In this document: positions 1 to 10,200 of the stretch, piece after piece | Numbering within the stretch: position 1 is the first letter of the stretch | Layout: each line of letters starts with the position of its first letter | NCBI GenBank assembly: GCA_045538895.1 | Contig: JAZQEH010000089.1 | Coordinates: forward strand, 1-64,000 | DNA: 64,000 bases | Direction: 5' to 3' | Source of the DNA: UMGS902 sp045538895 | GTDB lineage: Bacteria > Bacillota > Clostridia > Oscillospirales > CAG-272 | Notes under the pieces: generated by a model | The model's database searches: none | What the model was told of the DNA's origin: nothing | The model's input: only the letters and a program-made list of their open reading frames with translations | Made by a program: the position numbers and the translations under genes

Positions 1-1
1 G

Positions 2-943
2 GTAGATACTGAAATTGTATTGGAATACACATTGTCGGAAGGCGCAACTAATGAAGATGCTCTTATCGAAGTTACAGTTCCCGAACTGTATACCGATGAT
101 GGCGAAAAGGCAGTTGCTACAACCGTTTGTGCAGTTTTGGCAAAATCCGAGTGCTTGCACGAAATCACAAAGGAAATCATAACCCTTGCACCTACTTGTA
201 CGAATACCGGTAGCAAGAATATAGTATGTGCAGAGTGCGGTGCAGTGGTTGAAGCAAACGCAGTTGTTGAAAAAGATTTGTCAAATCATGGCGACTATGA
301 TTATGTTTGCTCCGACGGTAAAGTGGTTTGCTGCGGATGTAAGACCGAGGTGGATTCAATAGATTCTCCCGTGGTACTGACCGCCGCTTGTGAACCTTCG
401 GAAAGCAGAGAGGTTAGCGTTACCGTTTCTATTAAGGCGGTAGCCCCCATCTTGGCAAGCAGATTTGTTATAGATGCTCCCGACGGATTTACTCTTGTTT
501 CGGCAGAGTCGCTTATCGGCACAGCGGATGAAAATGCAACAGGCTTTACACTTATACTTCCGGATAGCACCTCGCTTCCTTATGAGGCTATAGTTATGAA
601 TTTGTCGCTTGAGGACGCAACCGTTGATGCGGCAGTTCTCAAACTGACATTTGCAGTGGCGGATAATGTGTCGGAGGGAAATTACATTATATCTGTAAAT
701 GCCCTCGAAACTTATGATATATCCGGTACGGCAATCGATACTACGTCCGTGCCTTGTGAAGTTAGCGTTAGTGCACGCAAGGTAGGCGACATCAACGGCG
801 ACGGAATTGTAACGGTTTTGGATGCTATGAAACTTATCCGTGCGATTGTTAATGACGAAACTATCGAAAACGGCGATGTTAACGGCGACGGCAAAGTAGG
901 TCTCATTGACGTAATCCGTGTTATGAAACTGATTACACAGTAA
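2..943 (+). CDS. Dockerin-containing secreted protein, C-terminal part (5' end outside window)
   Basis: The reading frame is open at the left edge, so this is the C-terminal ~313 residues of a longer protein. It contains a cysteine-rich segment with CxxC pairs (CAECG, CCGC) of the kind found in clostridial surface proteins. Next comes a ~120-residue beta-rich domain whose pattern (VSVTVSIK..., GFTLVSAES, LKLTFAVAD, GNYIISVNA) resembles a cohesin-like fold. It ends in a type I dockerin with two Ca-binding repeats (GDINGDGIVTVLDA and GDVNGDGKVGLIDV). A dockerin normally docks an extracellular enzyme onto a scaffoldin. No catalytic domain lies inside the window. The dockerin and the following terminator are almost identical to those of the giant gene ending at 12584. 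The cohesin-like call is tentative; the dockerin is clear. Confidence 0.85.
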   Translation, partial: VDTEIVLEYTLSEGATNEDALIEVTVPELYTDDGEKAVATTVCAVLAKSECLHEITKEIITLAPTCTNTGSKNIVCAECGAVVEANAVVEKDLSNHGDYDYVCSDGKVVCCGCKTEVDSIDSPVVLTAACEPSESREVSVTVSIKAVAPILASRFVIDAPDGFTLVSAESLIGTADENATGFTLILPDSTSLPYEAIVMNLSLEDATVDAAVLKLTFAVADNVSEGNYIISVNALETYDISGTAIDTTSVPCEVSVSARKVGDINGDGIVTVLDAMKLIRAIVNDETIENGDVNGDGKVGLIDVIRVMKLITQ

Positions 944-952
944 ATAAAATTG

Positions 953-984
953 AAATAGCACTTGCAGAAATGCAAGTGCTATTT
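953..984 (+). terminator. Intrinsic terminator after the dockerin gene
   Basis: A 14-bp perfect stem (AAATAGCACTTGCA / TGCAAGTGCTATTT) with a GAAA tetraloop begins 10 bases after the stop codon. Near-identical hairpins occur at 12593-12626 and 21394-21430. Confidence 0.85.
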
Positions 985-1278
985 TACTTAGTTGAATTAG
1001 TGCCTTTTACCGACTCTATCCTTGCCATTACGGGTTGTTCACAAAACCGTCACACAAATTTTGGGGTGTTCTATGCCGGTACTGGCTAAGACGGGTGTGC
1101 ATCGCTTGGAGGCTCCATTGGCTTGACTAAACAGGGAAGTGTAAATTTTATGTCAATGGATTTCCTTAACAAATTCTACCTAAAGTGCCCTATGACGACT
1201 ATCGACTGGACGAACTGCAGTTTTATTTTAGTAGATTTTGCAAATTTATTATTTTATGGCGATACTGCCTACACAGAC

Positions 1279-1325
1279 GCAAAGTGCCTTATAGCAAGTA
1301 AAGCTTAGCTATAAGGCACTTTTTG
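1279..1325 (+). terminator. Hairpin with T-tract
   Basis: A 14-bp stem AAGTGCCTTATAGC / GCTATAAGGCACTT with a ~12-nt loop is followed by TTTTTG. It has terminator form but no gene directly upstream, so it may be left over from a deleted gene. Confidence 0.55.
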
Positions 1326-1339
1326 TTTATTTCCCGCTG

Positions 1340-1410
1340 GACGCGAGACTGACTGGTGGAGGCGAGAATCGTAACCCCAAGGTCTTGCGCGCAAGACCTT
1401 ATCCCTCGCT
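1340..1410 (-). pseudogene. Possible tRNA-like relic
   Basis: On the minus strand this stretch reads like a decayed tRNA 3' half. There is an anticodon-like stem (GTCTTGC/GCAAGAC), a T-arm-like GGGGTTACGATTCTC and an acceptor-like end GCCTCCACCA. The T-loop lacks the canonical TTCGA and no intact 5' half is visible, so it is not a working tRNA. A comparable relic lies at about 22985-23070. This is a weak call from appearance alone. Confidence 0.25.
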
Positions 1411-1534
1411 TCGCGATGGAGAGGGGTTCTTCATTAGCCCCATCACTCGACTATATGGGTTGACTCGTTATCTAAGATGCAAAAGCGAGGAGGCAATCGA
1501 CAAAATGGAGATGTTAGTGTGAATATCGAACAAG

Positions 1535-2674
1535 TTACTTTTTGTTATATTCATTGATAATCTTTTCTTCAAGTTTACTTGAATCTATCCAAATTTTTAG
1601 CCAGGCAGAAAGCTCGGCAGTAGTGGTAAATTTGAGAAATTTTTTTATTTTTTTAATTCGGTATTTAATTGCCTCGTATGATAAATAAAGATTCTTGCTG
1701 ATTTCTTCAATCGTTTTTGAAAGCAATAAACCGTGTATGATTTTAAGATCAGTAGCGTCGCAGGCGGTCAGGATTTTTTCAAGTTCTACACATTTTGCTC
1801 TTGGGGCGGTTATTTCAATGATTTTTTCCTCATTTAATCTGTCGTATTCTGAAAAAAACATACCCTCCGGATTTTGTTTTTCAGTAGTTTCTCTAGCTGA
1901 AAGGCGACTTTTCATAACGATGTGCATATATGCCATATGGTCGCTTTTCTTTATAGAATTGTGGATAGTGGCAATTTCCTTGCCGCTGTTTGCATAGTTC
2001 AGGGAAACAGAAGAAAGAGAAGGGGAGGAAAGACTTGACAAAATAGTATCGGCAAAACTCAAAATCAATATTTTTTCTCTCCAACCGCTATCAATTTCAT
2101 TGAGAACGAGCATAAGGCAAAATGCAGAAAAGTCATTTGTGCAAATTATTGCATCAATCTTATCCTTGCATTCGAGAAGGTTTGAGATAACGGGATAAAC
2201 GGTCTTATCAGCGAAAAATATGAGCGGCTCGTGAGGGACAAACTGCTTGTAGGTTTCGATACGCAGACTGTCATGATAGCCGCAGGTATCTGCGTTAAAA
2301 AGAGCAATTTTTTTGCAACCCTTTTCCTCAAGGTGCGAAATTGCGAGCCTCATATCGCCACGAAAATCGTTTACAACTGTACTGAAATCGCTTGTAGCGG
2401 TGTTGGTAGAGTAGTTGGAAAGAAGAATTTTATGGATATTAAAACCGTTATATCGATCAAGAAAATATTTATGTCGGCTTTCGTTTGTGGGAAAGAAAAC
2501 TATGGAAGAATCTTTCTCACCGTACTCTTTCAGGTATTCGCTTAATTCTTCAGGGGAGGTGATAGAGAAATATTTTATACGGCGTCTTGAAAATTCGCCC
2601 GTCATTCCACGGTATCTTTCGGCCGACCAATAACTTGTCGGCTTTATTTTGTCATAGCATAAAAAAATCGGCAT
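1535..2674 (-). CDS. PBP-like sensor regulator with C-terminal HTH (LacI-like sensor, no N-terminal HTH)
   Basis: 379-residue protein. The frame stays open much further upstream, but AAGGAGG lies 7 bases before ATG 2674, which also avoids overlap with the divergent M20 gene. Residues ~1-250 follow a LacI-type periplasmic-binding-protein-like sensor (VVNDFRGDMRLAISHLEEKG, CTNDFSAFCLMLVLNEI). The N-terminal LacI DNA-binding helix-turn-helix is absent. Instead the C-terminus (~315-365) carries a LuxR/sigma-4-like HTH (LLLSKTIEEISKNLYLSYEAIKYR). The likely role is a ligand-sensing transcription factor controlling the divergently transcribed amidohydrolase and giant secreted protein. The ligand is unknown. 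Confidence 0.75.
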   Translation of the reverse strand: MPIFLCYDKIKPTSYWSAERYRGMTGEFSRRRIKYFSITSPEELSEYLKEYGEKDSSIVFFPTNESRHKYFLDRYNGFNIHKILLSNYSTNTATSDFSTVVNDFRGDMRLAISHLEEKGCKKIALFNADTCGYHDSLRIETYKQFVPHEPLIFFADKTVYPVISNLLECKDKIDAIICTNDFSAFCLMLVLNEIDSGWREKILILSFADTILSSLSSPSLSSVSLNYANSGKEIATIHNSIKKSDHMAYMHIVMKSRLSARETTEKQNPEGMFFSEYDRLNEEKIIEITAPRAKCVELEKILTACDATDLKIIHGLLLSKTIEEISKNLYLSYEAIKYRIKKIKKFLKFTTTAELSAWLKIWIDSSKLEEKIINEYNKK

Positions 2675-2765
2675 TTCCATCCCTCCTTTGCTTTGATCAT
2701 AACATAAAACAAAAGCAATTTCAATGGGTAAAAATTTTGGTTTTTTATAACAAAATATTTTTCCC

Positions 2766-2795
2766 TTGTCGGTATATAGTTGTGAGATATATACT
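2766..2795 (+). promoter_or_regulatory. Sigma-A promoter for the M20 amidohydrolase
   Basis: TTGTCG (2766-2771), an 18-bp spacer, then TATACT (2790-2795), about 60 bases before the start at 2858. It lies in the divergent interval shared with the PBP-HTH regulator, a natural place for autoregulation. Confidence 0.6.
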
Positions 2796-2857
2796 ATATG
2801 CGTATAAATGTTTTTTAGAATCATGTGATGCAATATGCAAAGGGTAGAGAGATTATT

Positions 2858-4204
2858 ATGACAAGCGAACGTATTTTTGAACTTATAGATTCTCATAGAG
2901 AAGAAATGAAAGCCGTACTTGATTTTATGGACGATCATGCGGCAACGGGCTATTGTGAATGGGAAACATCCGATTATCTTGCAGGCCTTTACGAAAAACT
3001 CGGTTACAGCCTTACAAGAGCCGAAAATATACCCGGCTTTTTTACAGATATAGACACGGGGAAGCCCGGTCCTAAAGTGCTTATTTTCAGCGAACTTGAC
3101 GGACTTAACGTGCCCGATCATCCCAAGGCTAACCCTAAAACAGGTGCGGCTCACGCTTGCGGACATCACGCACAGTGTGCGGCGCTTTACGGTGTTGCGA
3201 TAGCGCTGAAAGATCCAAATGTCATCGAAGGACTTTCGGGCGGTATCCGTCTTTGCATAGTTCCGGCAGAAGAGGGGGTTAAGTCCGACTTCTTGAAAGA
3301 ATTGATGGACAAGGGAATCGTGCGTTACTCGGGCGGCAAGCGGGAGTTCTATGCGAGAGGATATTTTGACGATTGTGATCTTGCCTTTATGATTCATACG
3401 GGCGGCGGCTCGCATCATTTTACAATAAAGCCGGGGTGCAACGGCGGCATAAGAAAGACCGCACGTTTTATAGGAAAAAGCGCACATGCAGGCGCACCGC
3501 GGAACGGTATTAACGCACTTCAGGCGGCAACGCTTGCAATGGGGGCGATTAACTCTATCCGTGACACATTCAATAATTATGATTTTGTGCGTGTTCATCC
3601 GATACTCAGCGAAGCGGGCACGGCGGTGAACGCAGTACCTGGTGTTACGGTTATGCTTAACCAGGTACGTGCAAACAGTGTAAAATCGTGTGTAGACATA
3701 AACCGCAAGGTTAACCGTGCTGTTGCGGCATCTGCGGCAACGATTGGCGCAAGGGTGCATCTCACGGATATGCCGGGATATCTGCCCGGCGAATATGACG
3801 AGAACCTCATCAACGTTATGATTGAAGGAATGGAAGAAGTTGTCGGCATTGGAAATGCAAAATATATTACTCAGCCGTGGGATACGGGATGTACGGATAT
3901 GGGTGATATTTCACAGGTTATGCCTGCGGTCCACGCTTTTGGAAGTGGCGGTGCAGGCGCAGCACACGGTCCTACCTATCGCATAGCGGATTTTGACAGT
4001 GCATGTCTGGATAGTGCCAAAGCACAGGTAATGATAATACGCAAACTTCTTGAAAACGATGCGGCAAAGGCTAAATACGTTGTCGATAATGCAAAAGTGC
4101 ATTTTAGCAGCAGAGAAGAATATATCAAACACCTTGATTCTCTTTTTCTCGATAAAGAAGCGGTTATTTATAACGAAGATGGCACAATTTTGCTTGATAT
4201 ATAA
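2858..4204 (+). CDS. M20-family metallo-amidohydrolase (AbgA/AbgB-like)
   Basis: 448 residues. I take ATG 2858 (GGGTAGAGAG upstream) rather than GTG 2825. It has the M20D pattern: metal-site motif HACGHH at residues 99-104, the catalytic/metal glutamate pair E138-E139 (VPAEEG), a central dimerisation lid (FIGKSAHAGAPRNGINALQA), and a C-terminal AHGPTY metal motif. Family members hydrolyse N-acyl or N-aminobenzoyl amino acids and small peptides in the cytoplasm. The substrate cannot be read from sequence. It is 22 bases upstream of the giant dockerin protein in the same direction and probably co-transcribed, which hints that it processes products released by that secreted protein. Confidence 0.85.
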   Translation: MTSERIFELIDSHREEMKAVLDFMDDHAATGYCEWETSDYLAGLYEKLGYSLTRAENIPGFFTDIDTGKPGPKVLIFSELDGLNVPDHPKANPKTGAAHACGHHAQCAALYGVAIALKDPNVIEGLSGGIRLCIVPAEEGVKSDFLKELMDKGIVRYSGGKREFYARGYFDDCDLAFMIHTGGGSHHFTIKPGCNGGIRKTARFIGKSAHAGAPRNGINALQAATLAMGAINSIRDTFNNYDFVRVHPILSEAGTAVNAVPGVTVMLNQVRANSVKSCVDINRKVNRAVAASAATIGARVHLTDMPGYLPGEYDENLINVMIEGMEEVVGIGNAKYITQPWDTGCTDMGDISQVMPAVHAFGSGGAGAAHGPTYRIADFDSACLDSAKAQVMIIRKLLENDAAKAKYVVDNAKVHFSSREEYIKHLDSLFLDKEAVIYNEDGTILLDI

Positions 4205-4226
4205 ATAAAAACTTTAGGAGGACAAA

Positions 4227-7200
4227 ATGAACAAGAAATTCTTATTTTTCATTATGGCGGCACTCTGCATAATCCTCTCTATTTCTGCTTTTGCGGCAGA
4301 CACCGTATACGTTGACGGTGCAGGAACGGCAGAGAATTGCTATGCCACACTTGCAGATGCGGTAAGTGCAGTAGATAACGGCGGCACCGTTGTTCTCACA
4401 GTAGATTTCACTTCTACTGCTACTGTAAACCTTGCGGCGAAGGATATTACCATCACTTCGCAAAACAATGCGGTGTTTAAACTTAAGCACGCGCTTAAAC
4501 TTGGTGGCAACACTACGTTTAAAAACATTAAGATTGATAATGCAAGAACTGCTACTAACTATCTTTACTGTTGCGGCAATGACCTTACAGTTTGTGAGGA
4601 TGCAACTCTTACAAACAGTGGCGGCAAGACTTTGCTGATTTTTGCAGGCGGTAATAGCAAGACTGCTTGTGATCTTAACAATACAATTACCGTAAAGAGC
4701 GGCGCATGGGGTAACGTTTACCTCGGCGGTTACTATGCAACCGACGTATGTAGCGGTAACGTAACACTCAACGTTTATGGTTCAGGCACGTCTATTGGAA
4801 CATTGAAACTCGGTAACTACAATAACGTTGATATGGATGTAAACGCTACCGTAAACTTCTTTGACGGTACGCTTTCCAATATCACTCAAACGACCGATGC
4901 GGCGAAATACAAGTATACCGTAAACCTTTTCGGCGGTACCGCTACCAAGATTTCCGTACCTGTCAACGTTGATTTGACAAACGGCGGTACTGTAACCATT
5001 TCGGATGAAAACGGTCAGACCGTTACAACCACCGCCGCCGACGGCTATGAGGTTGTAAAGAGTGGTACTACCTATTCGGTACAAAAGGTTGAAACCGTTG
5101 CTCCCACAACCGTATACGTTGACGGTACGGGCGCAACTGCGGGCACTTATACCACTTTTGAAGATGCGTTCACCGCACTTTCTTCAGAGGGCGGCACCGT
5201 TATCGTTTGCGGTGATACCCAGCTTGGTACAACCTCTAAAGGCGTAAACCTCGGCAACTACAACGACTTTACCGGCAAGGTTACCATTACAAGCGAAAAC
5301 GGCGCAAAACTTATTTTTGCGCGCTCGATGACTCTTAACACCGATATAGAGTTCAAAAACATTCATATTCATTGTATCATCCCTTCAAACCTTACTGCAA
5401 ACAATAACATTCTTGCTCGCGGTAACAAGTTTATCGTTTGCGAAGACGTTACAATGACCAAGGATGAGGATGCAATTTATCCTACTGTTGTCGGCGGATA
5501 TACAAGCGCTACCACCTATGATTCTTACATCGTTATAAAGAGCGGCGCTTGGCAGAATATTTACGGCGGCGGCTTTAGCAATACCTTTGCCGGCAACTCT
5601 TACGTTGAAGTTTCGAATACAACGGTTGTAGGTACTATCAGTACAGGTAACCGTGCAGGTACTTTCAGCGGTAACGGCACCCTTGTTATCGACCTTCGTG
5701 GCGATAAGACAGTAAGCGCAACTTCCTTTAGCGAAAACCCCACAATTTTGGTGGATGAAGGCTATGAGGCGGTACTTTCAAACGGCACGTATTTACAGAG
5801 AGAGCCTATCGTTGCCGACGTTATTTACGTTGACGGCACGGGCAATACTGAGGGCGCATACACTTCTTTGGCAGAAGCGATTGTGGCATACACCGGCGGC
5901 GAGATTGTAGTTTGCGGCGATACCACGGTAAGCGGAGAATTGTTTGTTCCCGAAAAGGAAAAGGATATCGTTATCTCTTCCAAGAACGGCGCAGTTCTCA
6001 CACTTAGCGCAAATGTTTCGTTTGCAAAGAATACAAATGACACATCTGTTACCTTTAATCTCCCCGTAAAGGCTAATGATGCAAAGATTTTTGGCGGATT
6101 CAGAAACGTAACCTTTACCGAAAACTTTAGCGTAGACGGAAAACTCGATTTCTTTGGCGGCGTTGATACTTCTGCTCTCACAGAAAATGCCGATGCAATC
6201 ACAGAAAAAGAGTATACCGTAACCGTAAACGGCGGTACTTTTGAAAACTTTGCACTTGGTAGCTACCGCTACGAGTATAAGCATATGGTTGGTTCTATCG
6301 CCGCTCCCGTAACTCTCAATGTAAACGGCGGTACTTTCAACTCCTCGTTTAGCGTTTCGGGTATGGCTATCATTGCCGACAACGTAACTCTCAATATTAC
6401 AGGCGGTACGTTCAACTGCCCCATATACGTTCGTGGAGGTATGGGTACTGTTAATACTAACGGTGTAAAGGCATCGCAGACCGTAAATAGCGACCGCAAG
6501 TACTACGCTATCGACGGTGATATCGCAGTTAACATTAGCGGCGGTACTTTCAACGGCGGCCTTATAGGTGCATATGAGGAACAGACTGCTTATACCCAGG
6601 TAATTAGAGGTGCATACACGGTTTCGATTATCGGCGGTACTTTTGCAGAAGGTACTGTATTTGATGCAACTCAGGTAAAAGCGTATGCAAACTCCGATAA
6701 AAAGGCTACTATCACATATCCCGATACCTACAACTTTAGCGTTGTTCGTTTTGACAATGTAAACGGCTCTGCCGTAACTTATGACGAGCCTATCCGTATT
6801 GCATATATCGGCGACTCTATTACCGAGGGCTACGTAAGCAAGGACCGTCTTACAGACTCCTATCCCGCAGTAATTGATAAACTTGCGGCAGAAAAAGGTA
6901 CAGTAGACCTTGTTTCTTCAAACTACGGTATTTCGGCATCCGGTATTCTTACCTCTGCTTCATACCGTTTCACCGATTATCTCGGATATTCGCTTATTCT
7001 CGAAGAGACCGATGCAGATTATATTGTTATCGCAATCGGTACAAACGACAGTCCCGCAGGCGGTACAACCGGCGCACTCAACACCTTTGCAGAAAACTAT
7101 AGCAATCTCGTTGGTGAAGTGGGCGCAATTCCCACTACCAAGAAGGTATTTGTTACAAATGCGCTTGTAAGAGACAACGAAAACAGCGGACAGATAAGAG

Positions 7201-10200
7201 TTACATCGGTTGTTCGTCCTTTGCAGGAAAGAATGGCAAAAGAGTTTGCGGCAAAGGATGCGAACAAGTATGTATTCGTTGACCTTTACAGACTCACTCT
7301 CCCTTATGCGGCAGAGGACAAGCTTCTTTCTTCTGACAACCTTCATCCCAATACTGCCGGCTATGCAACAATGGCAAACGTTCTTTACGGTGTAATTTTT
7401 GAGGGTAATGACGCAACTCCCGATACGTATTACAGTAACGATGTTTATGTAAGCACAAGCGGCAAGCCTTTTGCAAGCGGTACAAAGGACGATCCTATCT
7501 CCCGTCTCGACATTGCGTTTTCTATGCTCCCCGCAGGCGAGGAAGCTACCGTTCATATTATTGGCAAGGTTGCTTTTGCAGAGAGCCTTTACACTCCTAT
7601 CACTCCTTCTAAACTTACTATCGTAGGTGAGGGAAGCGGTGCAATTCTTGAAAACGGCTCTGCATCCTTTAAGCTCGGTAGCGATATCAAGTTTGACAAC
7701 ATTACACTTGCAACTGCCGATTCTACCGAATTCTACGGTTGCTACTACGATGTTGAAATGACCGACACCGTTTCGCTCACGGGCGACTGGTCATTCTTTG
7801 CAGGACATAATATTTATGCCGAGGGCGCTACCAATGCGGCACACGATACGGTTGCTTCCGCATCTAGCGACGAGGACTGCACAATCATCCTTAAGGCAAA
7901 CGGCACTTTCACCAATTTCGCACTTGGTAACCGCCGCTGTGTCGGCAAGGCTCCTTTCGGTACGTATAGCGGCAATCTCACTGCTTATATTGGTGATAAT
8001 ATCACAATAACCGGCACCGAGCACGTTGGTATTATTGGTCAGAACTATCTTACCGGTAATATCACCGTAGAAATGCCCGAGGAACTTGTACTTCCCGAAT
8101 ATGCTCCGACATATACTGTTACTTCTCCTATTGTATATGACAGTACAAAGAATACGGGTATAGTTACGGTAATCACGTACAAGTCTACCCCTGCTATTAT
8201 TCCCACCACGGTTTATCTTGACGGTACCGGCGCGACTGACGGCGCATATACAGACTTCAAAGCGGCGGTAAGCGCACTTAAAAACGGCGGTACTGTAATC
8301 GTTTGCGGCGACACGCAGATAGGTACTACCGGCAGTGGCGGTGGTGTAACTCTTGATGCAGTTTCCGGCAAGGTTAAAGTGGTATCTGAAAACTCCGCAG
8401 TATTAACTATCGCACGCTCTCTGAGTCTTTCAAGCGAGATGGAGTTTGACAATATCATAATCAACTCTATTTCTACTTCAATCGGAAATATTTTCTGCAG
8501 AGGTAATAAACTCACAATCGGTAGCGGTGTTACCGTTACCGTTGGCAGCGGAGCAGTATATCCCGCACTCTTTGGCGGCGCAAGCAGCGGCACAGTAAAC
8601 TATGATACCTGCATGGAAGTTTATGGCGGTACTTGGCGTGCTATTTACGGCGCAAACTATGGCGGAACGCTTACAGGTAACTCTACACTTGTAATCGGTA
8701 ATGCCGTTTGTAACGGTAAACTTTCAGCGGCTAATTTCAGCGGCACATTTAACGGAAATGCTACGCTCACCATTGACCTTCGCGGCGGAAAGACAGTAAG
8801 CGCAGGTACATATGTCAGCGTTCCGGTGTTCCTTGTAGATGAAGGATACGAGGCGGTGCTTGACGGCGGTGTATATTCGCAAAGAGAGCTGGCGCCGGCA
8901 CCCAAACTTGCTTATGTTGACGGCGTTGGTGAAGCAGAGGGGTATTATAAAGACCTTGCATCGGCCGTAGCGGCTCTTCGCAATGGCGGTACCGTGGTTG
9001 TTAGCGGCAAAGTTAAGGTTGATAGCGAAACCACACTTTTAGCGGGTGGCAAGGTTCTTATCACCTCTCGTTATGAGGACGAAGACTACACCGACACCGC
9101 AGTACTCGAACTTTCAAGCGATATCGTATTAAACACAGCGGTTACTTTTAAGGATATAACTCTTGATAAAGTATCAAGCAGCAATGTTAACATTGTTGCA
9201 ATGGGTAACGAGCTTGTAATTGATGAGGGCGTATATTGCCGCAATACGCTTGCTTCCAACTATATCATTCTCGTTGGCGGCGCAAAGAGCGGCACGTTTG
9301 AAGGCAATTCAAATATTACCGTTAAGAGCGGTTACTTCCGCAATATTTACGGCGGTAATACAAACGGTACGTTCAAGGGCAATTCCACCGTAAACTTCCT
9401 TGGCGGTTATGTTGACAATATGGTTACCGGCGGTAGCTTTATGGGTAACTTTGAAGGCGACGCTGCTGTTAATGTTGGCGGCGATGCGGTTTTTGTAGGT
9501 ACTGATACAGCAGTAGGCATTATAGGCGGATGTTGTGGCTCGGGTAGCGGTCAGTACACCTTTGTCGGCGATATTCACCTTAATTTCTACGGTAGCTCCC
9601 GTGTAAATTCCAGCGTTTACGGTACAACACGTTATTCCAATGTTACAACCACAGGTAACGTTTATATCACTGTTAAGGATGATGCCTACATATATAGCAA
9701 TCTCTATGCAGGCGGCTATAATGGCACACTTAACGGCAACACAAGTGTAGTTATAGATAGCGGCTGGGTTGGTGTTAATCTCTCTGCAGGTAGCCGTAGT
9801 GGCACCGTAAACGGTGATACCTATCTTGAGGTTAACGGCGGTCAGATTAACTACTATTTCACCAATTATCATTCCTCATATTCCAAGACTGCAGGCGAAT
9901 ATAACGTTGGCGGCGGCGGACTCACCGGTTCTGTAAACGGTAATACCACAGTTGTGATAAACGGCGGTGATATCTACGGTAACGTTTACGGCGGCGCATT
10001 AAGCACAGGTACAGTCAGCGGCAACTCTACCGTAACCCTTACGGGCGGTAGCATTATGTGCGGCGCATATGCAGACGGTAAAACCGCAGGCAGCGTTGCA
10101 GGTACAAAGACTCTCAATATTGACCTTTCAAAGGGCGGCACACTTTCGCTCGGACTTGCAGCTGATGTAAACACGTTCATAGGCGGAGGAAGTCTTGTTC

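Larger units (their letters stand above)
944..1534. other. Intergenic region without a convincing gene
   Basis: 591 bases between two convergent genes. It holds the terminator at 953-984, a second long hairpin at about 1279-1325 (AAGTGCCTTATAGC / GCTATAAGGCACTT followed by T's), and a perfect 22-bp palindrome at 1379-1400 built on AAGGTCTTGC / GCAAGACCTT. A 61-codon open frame at 1123-1308 has no ribosome site and no recognisable product, so I do not call it. Confidence 0.6.

Noticed and set aside
1123..1308. 61-codon open frame in the first intergenic region
   Set aside because: There is no ribosome site or recognisable product, and it lies among decayed sequence and hairpins.
2681..3760. 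Long upstream extension of the minus-strand regulator frame (741 codons in total)
   Set aside because: It would overlap the M20 gene on the other strand for 900 bases, its extra residues look like the reverse of that gene, and a strong ribosome site marks the start at 2674.
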